In this document: piece by piece, positions 1 through 8,997 of the stretch
How positions within the stretch are numbered: the first letter of the stretch is position 1
How the letters are laid out: each line of letters opens with the position of its first letter
NCBI RefSeq assembly: GCF_041435055.1
Contig: NZ_CP108002.1
Location: 2,604,001 to 2,668,000 of the forward strand
Reading direction: 5' to 3'
From: Streptomyces sp. NBC_00341
GTDB lineage: Bacteria; Actinomycetota; Actinomycetes; Streptomycetales; Streptomycetaceae
DNA length: 64,000 nucleotides
Translations under genes and position numbers: made by a program
Notes under the pieces: model-generated
What the model was told of the DNA's origin: nothing
Databases searched by the model: none
What the model saw: only the letters and a program-made list of their open reading frames with translations

Positions 1-689
1 CGGAGGCGGCCACGCAGCACGCCGCCTGGGAGGTACTGGAACGCGACCTCGTCCGCAGAAGCTGGTACGGCCTCCTTCCGGGCCCGGAGGCAGTGGCGTC
101 GCCCCGGCTGCCCGAGCCCCTGGCCGAACTGCTGGACGGCACCGGGACGACGGCGACCGCGCTCGACCTGCCGGCCCCCGCCGGAGCACGCTGCGTCGCC
201 GTGGCTCTGCACGCGGCCGACGGAACGCGGCAGACCTTCGGAGCGCGCTGCGGCCCGGACACGGGTGGCCTCGGGCCGCTGACCGAGAAGGCCGCTTACG
301 AGGCGCTCATGGTGCGCTGGAGCATGAACACGGTGGTGGCGAAGGACGCATGGGCGCGCTGGCGGGGCGAGGGGCCGCCGGGCTCCGCCGTCGAGCACGC
401 GCTGTGGACCTTCCACCGGCAGGACAGCCTCCGACTGTGGACGTCACGCCCTCCGCCGAGCGGTGTCCGCCCGGCACCGGCCGCCGGGGTGGCGGGTTCG
501 TCCGGAACGGTCGCCCTGTCCGAGCACACCGGCGGGGACCTCGTCCTCGTGGACACCACCTGCGGACCGGCGGGCGCCCTGGGTTCGACCGTCGTACGGG
601 TCGTGGCTCCCGGGGCCCGTGCCCTGCCCACCGGCCCGGACGGCGAACGCGGCCTCCCGGCCACGCCGGGCCCGCACCCTTTCGGATGA
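1..689 (+). CDS. YcaO-domain azoline-forming cyclodehydratase, C-terminal part (5' end outside window)
   Basis: The reading frame is open from base 3 and ends with TGA at 687-689, so only the last ~228 residues are present. The first residues contain AAWEVLERD, the Glu-rich ATP/Mg-binding helix of YcaO proteins. The C-terminus reads ATPGPHPFG and contains P-G-P-H-P, the PxPxP motif that the azoline-forming D proteins of TOMM/thiazole-oxazole peptide pathways carry near their C-terminus. Known family role: ATP-dependent backbone cyclodehydration of Cys/Ser/Thr in a ribosomal peptide. Downstream are a methyltransferase, a P450, a ferredoxin and an ABC exporter on the same strand, which fits the end of a RiPP cluster. 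A thioamide-forming YcaO cannot be fully excluded without the N-terminal half, but the PxPxP favours azoline formation. Confidence 0.82.
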   Translation, partial: EAATQHAAWEVLERDLVRRSWYGLLPGPEAVASPRLPEPLAELLDGTGTTATALDLPAPAGARCVAVALHAADGTRQTFGARCGPDTGGLGPLTEKAAYEALMVRWSMNTVVAKDAWARWRGEGPPGSAVEHALWTFHRQDSLRLWTSRPPPSGVRPAPAAGVAGSSGTVALSEHTGGDLVLVDTTCGPAGALGSTVVRVVAPGARALPTGPDGERGLPATPGPHPFG

Positions 690-738
690 CCCCACGCCCC
701 GCACCGCCCGCCCCGTCCCTGGCCCCACCCCCATCACC

Positions 739-772
739 GTCCCCCGTCCCCCGTCCCCAGTCCCCAGTCCCA
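739..772. repeat. 7-bp pyrimidine tandem repeat, five units (GTCCCC C/A)
   Basis: Five consecutive units of the form GTCCCCC or GTCCCCA lie in the 151-bp gap between the YcaO gene and the methyltransferase. Strand-slippage repeats like this can change leader length. No other function is visible. Confidence 0.6.
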
Positions 773-840
773 CAGCCATGTCCGCGTCGCCGCCGTTCAG
801 CAACGGCGACCGGACCGACCGCAGGCCGAGGAGCCCCGGC

Positions 841-1596
841 ATGACCAGCCCCCAGGACCGCCCGGCCGCCACGGCCGCCCGGTACGCCGAAGACCACGCG
901 GCCGACTACGACCGGTGGTTCGCCAAACCCGGCATCACCGAGGCGACCGTGGACACCCTGGCGAAGCTCGCCGGTGAGGGGCGGGTGCTCGAACTCGGGA
1001 TGGGCACCGGCAGGGTCGCGCTGCCACTGGCCCGACGCGGCTTCGACGTCCACGGCGTGGAGGCGTCGGAGGCGATGGCGGCCCGGCTCCGCGCGAAACC
1101 CGGCGGGGACGATGTCCGACTGACCCTGGGCGACTTCGCCGAGGTGCCCGTGGAGGGGGTGTTCTCCCTCATCCTCGTCGTGGGGGGCACCCTGTTCGAG
1201 CTCGCGTCCCGCGAAGACCTTCAGCGCTGCCTGACCGCCGTGGCGGACCACCTCGAACCCGCGGGGGTCTTCGTTCTCGACGCTCACGTACCCGAGGCGC
1301 TGGCCGTCGCCGCCGCATCGGGGGTGCCCGAGGTCGTCTCGGAGACGGACGAGCACCTGATCCTCTGCCACCGCCGGATCGACCCGTCCACCGCGACCTA
1401 CCGGTCCCACTATCTCGTTCACGAGGCGGATCGCACCCACCACCTGCGGGTCCGCTTCCACTACGCGTCACCGGGAGAGCTGGACCTGATGGCGGAGCGG
1501 GCAGGGCTACGGCTCCGTACGCGCCTGGGCTCCTGGGGCGGCGGGCCGTTCACGCGCGACAGCACCTACCACGTCTCCGTCTACGAACGCCGCTGA
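841..1596 (+). CDS. class I SAM-dependent methyltransferase
   Basis: A 251-residue protein. Motif I of the Rossmann fold is VLELGMGTGR at residues 49-58, followed by an acidic post-motif strand (VHGVEAS). This is the usual length of small-molecule or peptide methyltransferases. ATG 841 was chosen because GAGGAG at 828-833 sits 7 nt upstream; an upstream in-frame ATG at 778 has no ribosome binding site and falls just after the pyrimidine repeat. It lies between the YcaO gene and the P450 on the same strand. Inference: it tailors the peptide of the adjacent cluster (N-, O- or C-methylation). The substrate cannot be read from sequence. Confidence 0.85.
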   Translation: MTSPQDRPAATAARYAEDHAADYDRWFAKPGITEATVDTLAKLAGEGRVLELGMGTGRVALPLARRGFDVHGVEASEAMAARLRAKPGGDDVRLTLGDFAEVPVEGVFSLILVVGGTLFELASREDLQRCLTAVADHLEPAGVFVLDAHVPEALAVAAASGVPEVVSETDEHLILCHRRIDPSTATYRSHYLVHEADRTHHLRVRFHYASPGELDLMAERAGLRLRTRLGSWGGGPFTRDSTYHVSVYERR

Positions 1597-1672
1597 CGGC
1601 ACCTCCTGTCCGCCGTACTTCACGGTCGCCGACGCCCCGCGTCCTCACCACCGAGAACCCGTTGGAGCAGCA

Positions 1673-2875
1673 GTGACAGACACCGATGCCGAAGGCCCGG
1701 CCCCCAGCGCCGGCTTCCCCTTCCCGCACCACGACGGGCTGGGTCCGCTCCCGGAGCTGGCGGCCCTGCGGCGGGACGCGCCGTGTGCCCGGATCGTGCT
1801 GCCCAGCGGCGACCCGGCGTGGCTGGTCACCCGCTACCGGGACGTGCGCACCGTACTGGCCGATCCGCGCTTCAGCCGTACCCGTGCCACCAGGGGCGCG
1901 GGTCCCCGCATGGCACGCGTCACGACCCTGCCGGACTCGATCCTGGCGGCGGACCCGCCGGAACACAGCAGGCTGCGCAGGCTGGTCGCGCAGGCCTTCA
2001 CCGCCCGGCGCGCCGAAGCCATGCGGGGTGACGTGGCCCGGCTGGTGGACGGGCTGCTCGACCGGCTCGCGGCACACGACCGGCCGGCCGACCTGGTCCC
2101 GCTGTTCGCCCGGCCGCTGCCGCTGGCCGTGATCTGCGATCTGCTCGGCGTTCCGCGAGCGGACGGCGACCGCCTGGACGCCTGGTGCGACGCCCTGCGC
2201 AATCTCACCGCCACCGCCGACGCCGAGGTCACGGCGGCCGTGGCGGAGATGACCGGATACCTGACCGAACTGGTCACGGCCAAGCGCCGACGACCGGGTG
2301 AGGACGTGCTGAGCACGCTGATCGCCGCACGGGACGAGGGGGACCGGCTCAGCCAGGACGAGCTGGTCTCCTTCGCTCTCGTCCTGCTCGCCGGAGGCTA
2401 CGGCACCACCGCCGACAGGCTGGCCGGCTCCGTACACCTCCTGCTGGACGAGCCCGAGCGGTGGGAGCAACTGCTCCGCGAACCCGCGATGATCCCCCGT
2501 GCCGTCGAGGAGCTGCTGCGTTACGCCCAGACCAACGTCCAGGCCAACCTCCGGGTGGCCACGCAGGACGTCCGGATCGGCGGCGTCCAAATCTCCGCGG
2601 GCGAGGCCGTCATGGCGGTCAACTCGTCGGCCAACCACGACGAGACCGTCTTCGACACCCCGGACATCCTCGACCTCGCGCGCGCCCACAATCCGCACCT
2701 GGGGTTCGGACACGGTGTCCATCACTGCGTCGGGGCCCCGATCGCACGCGTCCAGCTCCAGGAGGCGCTCTCCGCTCTCGTACGCCGGTTCCCCGGACTG
2801 CGTGCCGCCGCACCGCCCCACTGGAAGACCGGCCTCAAGACCAGGGCCCCCCGCAGCCTGCCCGTGGACTGGTGA
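1673..2875 (+). CDS. cytochrome P450 monooxygenase
   Basis: 400 residues with GTG start 1673 (GGAG at 1664-1667). The K-helix ExxR is present as EELLR. The heme loop is FGHGVHHCVG with Cys352 as axial ligand. The I-helix reads AGGYGTT near residue 240: the threonine is kept, but the usual acid of the AGxD/E-T motif is glycine, which is unusual for a monooxygenase. The gene is followed 7 bp later by a ferredoxin, its probable electron donor. Context suggests oxidative tailoring of the product of the YcaO cluster. Substrate unknown. Confidence 0.93.
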   Translation: MTDTDAEGPAPSAGFPFPHHDGLGPLPELAALRRDAPCARIVLPSGDPAWLVTRYRDVRTVLADPRFSRTRATRGAGPRMARVTTLPDSILAADPPEHSRLRRLVAQAFTARRAEAMRGDVARLVDGLLDRLAAHDRPADLVPLFARPLPLAVICDLLGVPRADGDRLDAWCDALRNLTATADAEVTAAVAEMTGYLTELVTAKRRRPGEDVLSTLIAARDEGDRLSQDELVSFALVLLAGGYGTTADRLAGSVHLLLDEPERWEQLLREPAMIPRAVEELLRYAQTNVQANLRVATQDVRIGGVQISAGEAVMAVNSSANHDETVFDTPDILDLARAHNPHLGFGHGVHHCVGAPIARVQLQEALSALVRRFPGLRAAAPPHWKTGLKTRAPRSLPVDW

Positions 2876-2882
2876 GCCGAGC

Positions 2883-3161
2883 GTGTCCCGTGACGAGAAG
2901 GCCCCTGCGGCTCACGCGGAGGTCCCACAGACGGCTCTCCGGGTCGTCGTCGACCCGGCCCGCTGCACCGGATCCGGCATCTGCCTCGCCACCGCGCCGA
3001 GGCACTTCGAACCCGCCGAGGGCCACCGCTCCCGCGCGAGGCCCGACGCCCCGGTCGCGGACGAGTCGGCCGCCGACGCGGTCGCCCTGTGCCCGGTGGA
3101 GGCGATCGGCTTCCTCACCTCAGGGCCGCCCGCACCAGCCCCGGCGCCACCCGGCCGCTGA
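2883..3161 (+). CDS. 3Fe-4S/4Fe-4S P450-type ferredoxin
   Basis: 92 residues, GTG start. The cluster ligands follow the pattern of bacterial P450 redox partners: CTGSGIC (C-x5-C) followed by C-P in ALCPVEAIG near the C-terminus. The position occupied by Cys in 4Fe-4S relatives is Gly-Ser here, which points to a 3Fe-4S cluster. It starts 7 bp after the P450 stop, so the two are almost certainly co-transcribed and function together. The 15-residue Pro/Ala-rich C-terminal tail is atypical but harmless. No dedicated ferredoxin reductase is in this cluster; a flavoprotein of that type lies at 18998-20257. Confidence 0.88.
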   Translation: MSRDEKAPAAHAEVPQTALRVVVDPARCTGSGICLATAPRHFEPAEGHRSRARPDAPVADESAADAVALCPVEAIGFLTSGPPAPAPAPPGR

Positions 3162-3224
3162 CGAGACGTGCGGTCCGCGCCCGGGTCCGCACCGCCGGGC
3201 CCAGCATCCCCGGAAGGTCCGCCC

Positions 3225-3536
3225 ATGCAGACCCTGACCCTCAACATCGCGACCGGCGCGTGGAGCCCGCTGGCGCAGGGCGGAACACTCCTCGACGAGC
3301 CCACGCTGAGACACATCGCCCAGCAGCACGGGAAGACGCCCGCCCAGGTCGTCATCCGCCGGCACCTCCAGCTCGGCCATGTGGTGACACCCCGGTCCAT
3401 GAATCCTGCCCGGATCACCGAGAACATCGCGGTCTTCGACTTCCGGCTCAGCCACGAAGAGATGCGCGCGATCGACGCCCTCGACAACGGCGGCCGCATC
3501 GGCCCCGACCCGGACACGTTCAACCGGCGCAGCTGA
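3225..3536 (+). pseudogene. aldo/keto reductase, C-terminal fragment only
   Basis: The 103 residues correspond to the last ~40 percent of 2,5-diketogluconate reductase-like AKRs. It contains AWSPLAQGG, KTPAQVVIR, the cofactor loop TPRSMNPARITENI and the C-terminal RIGPDPDTFN signature. The first half of the TIM barrel with the catalytic Asp/Tyr/Lys/His tetrad is absent; the upstream 60 bp does not encode it in any frame. Despite this there is a good ribosome binding site (GGAAGG at 3212-3217) before ATG 3225, so a fragment could be translated. Most likely it is a deletion remnant inside the biosynthetic locus. Confidence 0.75.
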
Positions 3537-3636
3537 CCAGCCGGCCCGCCAGGACCTGCTGGTCGGTGGCCTTCTTCAGGATCTGGCGCCCCTCAGGCCA
3601 GTTGATCCGCCGTCCCGGTTCACACTGCGGACGCAT
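3520..3636 (-). CDS. possible 38-residue peptide or gene remnant, antisense to the AKR 3' end
   Basis: An ATG-initiated frame with Streptomyces-like third-position GC runs antisense over the end of the AKR fragment and into the gap. It encodes a basic peptide containing INWPEGRQILKK and QQVLAGRLVS. The residue composition looks like real coding sequence, perhaps the C-terminus of a lost gene. There is no clear ribosome binding site and the family is not recognised. Confidence 0.25.
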   Translation of the reverse strand: MRPQCEPGRRINWPEGRQILKKATDQQVLAGRLVSCAG

Positions 3637-3703
3637 CACGGTAGCGGGTGAACCGGCCCCACTGTTGCGTAATTATTCACCTAGTCCCGCAACCCTTCAT
3701 GTA

Positions 3704-3732
3704 TTGATTGCAAAAAAGCAAGTGCCTAATGA
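3704..3732 (+). promoter_or_regulatory. candidate promoter in an AT-rich island upstream of the ABC permease
   Basis: TTGATT (3704-3709) and TAATGA (3727-3732) are separated by exactly 17 bp. They lie inside a stretch (about 3655-3790) with far lower GC than the rest of the window. A second, weaker pair is TTGATC (3797-3802) with CGTATT (3820-3825). Either would drive the ABC exporter starting at 3947, leaving a 5' leader of 120-210 nt. The remainder of the 410-bp gap 3537-3946 shows only the antisense remnant listed separately. Confidence 0.45.
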
Positions 3733-3946
3733 AAGCACCATGAATTGTGGGTTCCGGGGAACCTCATTTCGTCATCTGACGCACATACCAGACACGTTGA
3801 TCCGAGTAGGTGCGTGCATCGTATTGACGCTCCCGGACTCCCGGTGTGAGCATCTCCTCCCGTCAGGCACAAGCGACTGCCCGGCTTCGGCCCTGCGACG
3901 GACGCGACATCGGGGGCGCGGCCGGCGATCCAGCCAGGGGGAGCTC

Positions 3947-6790
3947 GTGTGGCGCACGGTCAGGGCACAGATCGGATTCCGGTCCGGGCGGGCGGTGGCA
4001 CTGCTCGTCGCACTGGTTGTGGCAGTCACCTCCTTCACCGTGCTGACCGCGACCTCGGGCCGTCAGCGCCTTGAGGTCCGGGGCACGGTGGCAGCCAACT
4101 CCCGTGGCGCGTACGACCTGTTGGTGCGGCCACCCGGAGCGCGGTCCCGGCTCGAAACACAGCAGAAGCTGGTTTCGGCCACGGCGCTGAGCGACCTCCA
4201 GGGAGGCATCGGCGAGGAGCAGTGGCAGCGGATCCTGAAGGTTCCCGGGGTTCAGGCAGCGGCGCCCGTCGCCGTCGTCGGCTACATGCCGTCGGCCGTC
4301 CATCTGCCGGTCGACGTATCGAAGTTCGTCCGGCCGGGCGGGAAGGCCCAGCTCTGGCGTCTGAAGCCGGAGCTCATCTCCGAGCGGGGCCTCACGACGG
4401 TCCCGGCCGAGAGCTCGTACCTCTACGTGACGCCGCAGCGGCTCGATCACCCGAAGAGCGGACAGGGCGGAAGCGGGAAGGGCGCGGAGCTGAGCGGGCA
4501 GATCGATCTGGTCGGCGCGGACGGGGAACGGCGACAGGTCTGCAGCGTGGCGACGGGGAACGACCCGAAGACCAATCGGGCCGAGGGCCTGGTTCCGACC
4601 TGCGGGTCCACCCACTCGCGCAACAACGTCAACCAGCCCGGCGCGGCCAGTCCGAAGGCCACCGGGACGGGCATCGACCCCCCGGCCGGCATCGGCTACG
4701 TCACGTGGCGCTTCCCGTATCTGGTGGCGGCGGTGGATCCGGTCCAGGAGGCGCGCCTGGTGGGCCTGGACAAGGCGGTCCTGGAGGGCTCGTACTTCGC
4801 ACCGGACCAGAAGACGGCGGTCGTCGAGCGCGACGGTTCGCGGTTCGCGGACATCCCGGTGCTGCTGGCCGACCGGTCCCCGGTCGAGGAGAAGCTGCGT
4901 GTCGAGGTCGAGGAACTCTCCCCCGAGGCGGCCGGACACATCTCCTCGGGAGAGAACTCGGGCACCCTGGCCCGGTCGCTGCCCGGCGCTCCCGCCCTGC
5001 GCAGCCACAGCGTGGAGTTCACCTCCGACGCCGCGTACGAGGCCATGAGCCGCGGTCTCGGCCAGGAGGACCCGTCGCCGGGAGAACCGTTCGCGTGGAG
5101 CAACCTGAGCTACTTCCTCAGCGCCTCCCCGGTCACATACGGTCCGTCCGGCGGTCAGTTGGCCGCCCGCTCCGTCCAACAGGGCCCCATGCCGGAACCG
5201 GACCTGGGGGAAGGCGAGCTGGGCGACGGATCCGATCTCGGGGACACGGCCGTGCGGTCGCTGGACCAGCATGTCTCACACATGTACGTGGGCAGCAACA
5301 CCACCGATGAGCCCATGCCCCTGATCAAGCCGATCGGCCGTTTCGATCCCGACAGGCTCACGGCCGGGCAGAGCCACCTCGGTGCGGTGCCGCTGGAGAC
5401 GTTCTTCCCTCCGCAGGCCGAAGGCGCCGACGCGGCCTCCAAGGCGGCGCTCAAGGGCAAGTCGCTGCTGCCCAACGGCAACGTCGCGGGTCTCCTGTCG
5501 GTCGCCCCCTCCATGATCACCACGCTCTCCTCCCTGCCGCTCTTCCACGACCCCGGGCAGTTCAGCGGGATCAACCGCCAGGGGGGTGTCAACGCCGCCA
5601 AGCCGATCAGCGTGATCCGCGTCAGGCTCGACGGCGCCCTCGGCACCGATGCCCTCTCCCGCGAACGGGTACGGCTGGCCGCGGAACAGATCCGGACCCG
5701 CACCGGGCTGGACGTGGACATCACCATGGGCTCCTCGCCGACCGCCGTCGACGTCGTCAACCCGGCAGGCGAGTTCGGACGCCCTGCGCTGACCCTTCGC
5801 CAGATGTGGTCCCGCAAGGGGGTGGCCACCGCGATCGCCGACGCGGTGGACCGCAAGTCCTTCATCCTGTTCCTGCTGGTCCTCGCGGTATGCGCGCTGT
5901 TCGTCACGGGGGCCACGTCCGCGGCGGTGCGGTCACGCCGCACCGAGCTGGGGGTGCTCGCCTGTGTGGGCTGGCCGGCCCGAAAGCTGTTCGCGCTGAT
6001 CCTGGCCGAGGTGGTCACGATCGGCGCGGTCGCCGGGCTGGCCGGAGCCCTGCTGGCCGTTCCGGCGGGGGCCCTGGCAGGGGTGGAGGTGCGGTGGGCG
6101 CGGGCGCTCCTCGCGATTCCGGCGGCGGTGGGACTGGCCGCTCTGGCCTCGCTGTGGCCGGCCCTGCAGTCCGCGCGCTCCCACCCCGGTGAGGCGATAC
6201 GCCCCTCGGTGAGCGCGCGCGCCCACCGTACGAAGGTCACCGGCGTCTCGAGCCTCGCCTGGGCCAACGTACGCCGGGTACCCGGGCGGACGGCGCTCGG
6301 CGCGATGGCGCTGGCCGGCGGGGTGGCGGCGCTGGTGATCCTGATCGGGATCGGCGCCGCGTTCGAGGGGGAAGTCGCCGGCTCCCTGCTCGGGAACGCC
6401 GTCACGGTCCAGGTGCGCACGACCGACTACGTCGCCGCCGCGATCACGGCCTTCCTCGGCGCCGCGAGCGTGGCCGACGTCATCTATACCAACATCCATG
6501 ATCGCGCGGCCGAGTACGCCCTGCTGCGGGCCACCGGCTGGCCGGACAGCTCCCTCACCCGGCTGGTGCTCAGCGAGGCGGCTCTCACAGCCACCGCCGG
6601 GGCGGTGCTCGGCGCCGGACTCGCGCTCTGCGCCTGCTCGGCGCTCACCGGCGGGTACAGCCCGGTACTCGGACGGGTCGCCGCAGCCGTGGCCGGTGCG
6701 GCGGTCCTGACCACCGTCGCCTGTGCGGCGCTGCCCGCGCGAACACTCCGCACGGGTTCGACAGCGCAGACGCTGGCGGAGGAGGAGTGA
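3947..6790 (+). CDS. ABC transporter permease, FtsX/MacB-type, two FtsX domains
   Basis: 947 residues with GTG start 3947 behind AGGGGGAG. One N-terminal transmembrane helix (about residues 12-34) is followed by a ~600-residue extracytoplasmic region. Two membrane blocks then follow: one beginning FILFLLVLAVCALFV with the FtsX-typical RTELGVLACVGW, and a C-terminal block with DRAAEYALLRATGW. This layout matches large actinobacterial FtsX-like permeases working with a MacB/LolD-type ATPase, which is encoded next (6939-7754). Such pairs export or expel peptides and antibiotics by mechanotransmission. Inference from position: immunity or export for the adjacent YcaO cluster. Confidence 0.88.
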   Translation: MWRTVRAQIGFRSGRAVALLVALVVAVTSFTVLTATSGRQRLEVRGTVAANSRGAYDLLVRPPGARSRLETQQKLVSATALSDLQGGIGEEQWQRILKVPGVQAAAPVAVVGYMPSAVHLPVDVSKFVRPGGKAQLWRLKPELISERGLTTVPAESSYLYVTPQRLDHPKSGQGGSGKGAELSGQIDLVGADGERRQVCSVATGNDPKTNRAEGLVPTCGSTHSRNNVNQPGAASPKATGTGIDPPAGIGYVTWRFPYLVAAVDPVQEARLVGLDKAVLEGSYFAPDQKTAVVERDGSRFADIPVLLADRSPVEEKLRVEVEELSPEAAGHISSGENSGTLARSLPGAPALRSHSVEFTSDAAYEAMSRGLGQEDPSPGEPFAWSNLSYFLSASPVTYGPSGGQLAARSVQQGPMPEPDLGEGELGDGSDLGDTAVRSLDQHVSHMYVGSNTTDEPMPLIKPIGRFDPDRLTAGQSHLGAVPLETFFPPQAEGADAASKAALKGKSLLPNGNVAGLLSVAPSMITTLSSLPLFHDPGQFSGINRQGGVNAAKPISVIRVRLDGALGTDALSRERVRLAAEQIRTRTGLDVDITMGSSPTAVDVVNPAGEFGRPALTLRQMWSRKGVATAIADAVDRKSFILFLLVLAVCALFVTGATSAAVRSRRTELGVLACVGWPARKLFALILAEVVTIGAVAGLAGALLAVPAGALAGVEVRWARALLAIPAAVGLAALASLWPALQSARSHPGEAIRPSVSARAHRTKVTGVSSLAWANVRRVPGRTALGAMALAGGVAALVILIGIGAAFEGEVAGSLLGNAVTVQVRTTDYVAAAITAFLGAASVADVIYTNIHDRAAEYALLRATGWPDSSLTRLVLSEAALTATAGAVLGAGLALCACSALTGGYSPVLGRVAAAVAGAAVLTTVACAALPARTLRTGSTAQTLAEEE

Positions 6791-6938
6791 CGCGGTCACC
6801 CGCACGGAGCCGAGGCACGCCGGGCCCCGACGTCGGCCGCGCCCCGGGAGAACGCGATCAGCTCCGCCACCCCGGCGGGCGGGCGGCCGGACACCGGGAA
6901 CCAGCCACGGAACCACGGAGCCACCGAGGAGAACTGCA

Positions 6939-7754
<816 letters not shown>

Positions 7755-7773
7755 TGCGGCCACGGAGACGGGC

Positions 7774-7790
7774 GCACGGGGGACCCGTGC
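7774..7790 (+). terminator. weak hairpin after the ABC ATPase
   Basis: GCACGGG and CCCGTGC form a 7-bp stem with a 3-nt loop 20 nt after the stop codon. There is no U-run, as is common in Streptomyces. It marks the probable end of the biosynthetic/transport unit. Confidence 0.4.
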
Positions 7791-7926
7791 GGTACCGCCC
7801 CTGCCCGACGGTTCATCAATCGGGTTCCCAATCCGTTCTCAGGTCGCACCATCGCTGAGCAGCCATGATGCGGCGCCGCTCGGCCACCCCTGAGGCCGCG
7901 GCATCCCGCTATGCGATCATCTGCCA

Positions 7927-8622
7927 ATGCTGGAGATCGCAGGTTACGAAGACGGTCCGCTGGTGGACGGTTCGAGGTTCCTCGGCCTGCCTCTCTTCTG
8001 GCCATGCCACCTCGGCTCAAGCCTGTGGGGCGAGGAAGCACAGGCCGTCGCCTTCGGCGCGGACTGGGACGACGCTCAAGAGCTGTACAAGACCCTCTCG
8101 TCCCCCGACGAGTGGCCGACGTTCACCGTGCACCTGCACTCCGGGTACGCGCTGCACGTCGTCTATCGCAACCTGGAAGGCGACCACGGCGTCGACTACC
8201 TGCTCTCCCACCCTGACTGGACGGAAGCCGTCACCCTCGCCACCGACGACGGCCACTTCATGGGCCCCGGCCTGTCCTGGCGTGAGCTCGAAGCCTCGAC
8301 CGACCAGGACGCTGCATCCGGGGTCACCGACCCCAACACCCGCCTGCTGCTCCTCTTCCCCATGCTTGGGGATGCCGACGTATCTGAAGCCGCGGCACCC
8401 CGCCTCGCCTCAGCACTGGCGGAACTCACGATCGTCGAGGACCCTGCCGAGGTCGCTCGCGTACTCCTCGAAAATCAAGGCCAATGGAATCCGGCAAGCT
8501 GGCGCGAAGCCGATGGCACCTGGATCTCCGACGGCTCGCACAGCTTCCGCAACCCCGAGAACCACTTCGCGCTGCCCGCTCCACGGCTGACCGCAGCCAG
8601 CAACGCACTACGCGAGAGGTAA
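7927..8622 (+). CDS. hypothetical protein, 231 residues
   Basis: No family is recognised. The protein is acidic and cytosolic, with no signal peptide or membrane helix and many aromatic residues (WPCHLG, DEWPTFTVHLHSGYALHVVYR). The ATG start lacks a strong ribosome binding site. Coding periodicity is Streptomyces-like throughout. It stands alone between the ABC exporter and the tRNA cluster. Its codon use (several A/T-ending codons such as GAA, CAA, AAT) is slightly more relaxed than that of the core genes to the right, consistent with being accessory. Confidence 0.7.
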   Translation: MLEIAGYEDGPLVDGSRFLGLPLFWPCHLGSSLWGEEAQAVAFGADWDDAQELYKTLSSPDEWPTFTVHLHSGYALHVVYRNLEGDHGVDYLLSHPDWTEAVTLATDDGHFMGPGLSWRELEASTDQDAASGVTDPNTRLLLLFPMLGDADVSEAAAPRLASALAELTIVEDPAEVARVLLENQGQWNPASWREADGTWISDGSHSFRNPENHFALPAPRLTAASNALRER

Positions 8623-8671
8623 GTCATGGCCGGATCGGAGGGCGGCCGGGGCGGCTCACCGTCAGCGAAGC

Positions 8672-8689
8672 ACTTGCCCCGGGGCAAGT
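8672..8689. other. 18-bp perfect palindrome
   Basis: ACTTGCCCC followed directly by GGGGCAAGT lies 50 bp downstream of the hypothetical gene. With no loop it is more like a protein-binding site than a terminator, but as RNA it could still fold with a small loop. No other structure was seen between 8623 and 8856. Confidence 0.45.
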
Positions 8690-8856
8690 AGTCGGTCCGC
8701 GGTCCCAGAGGAATCGGCGTCTCCGTTCGGCTCCACGGTCGCTGGCGTCGCCGCGATCAGCCCGAGACGGCCGACCCGCGTTCTCCAGTGGTTCCCAGCC
8801 AACGGCTTGGCCTCGGCTCGCCTGATGGGGCGACAGACCCCGGAAACGCCAAAGCC

Positions 8857-8882
8857 GCAGGTGAGATCGTTTCTTCACCTGC
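8857..8882 (-). terminator. terminator hairpin of the CAU tRNA
   Basis: GCAGGTGA (8857-8864) pairs perfectly with TCACCTGC (8875-8882) across a 10-nt loop. Read on the minus strand it lies 10 nt beyond the tRNA 3' end and is followed by a T-containing stretch. Confidence 0.65.
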
Positions 8883-8891
8883 GACTCGCAG

Positions 8892-8965
8892 TGGGGCGGG
8901 TGGGACTCGAACCCACGGCCGACGGATTATGAGTCCGCTGCTCTAACCGGCTGAGCTACCGCCCC
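8892..8965 (-). tRNA. tRNA with CAU anticodon (tRNA-Ile2 favoured over elongator tRNA-Met)
   Basis: A complete cloverleaf on the minus strand: acceptor GGGGCGG/CCGCCCC, D-arm AGCTCAGCCGGTTAGAGC, anticodon loop ACTCATAATC with CAT, T-arm GTGGGTTCGAGTCCCAC, discriminator A. CAT is shared by Met tRNAs and by tRNA-Ile2, whose C34 is converted to lysidine by TilS. The variable region (TCGGCC) resembles that of bacterial Ile2 (TTGGTC) more than that of elongator Met (GGGGTC). The terminal CCA is not encoded. Confidence 0.9.
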
Positions 8966-8975
8966 ATTTCGGCGT

Positions 8976-8997
8976 GGCGCGTACATGTGTACGCGCC
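8976..8997 (-). promoter_or_regulatory. 22-bp palindrome in the 5' leader of the CAU tRNA
   Basis: GGCGCGTACA and TGTACGCGCC are perfect inverted arms around a 2-nt centre, ending 11 nt before the mature tRNA 5' end. A -10-like TATGCT lies just upstream on the minus strand (complement of 9007-9012), so the palindrome is likely transcribed as part of the precursor or binds a dimeric repressor. Confidence 0.45.

Noticed and set aside
307..2821. Long minus-strand open frames opposite the YcaO, methyltransferase and P450 genes
   Set aside because: They mirror the GC-rich third positions of real genes and show only low-complexity Arg/Gly/Pro sequence without domains.
3089..3946. 5' extension of the ABC permease reading frame through the AKR fragment
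   Set aside because: The frame is open only by chance; a ribosome binding site and typical N-terminus place the start at GTG 3947.
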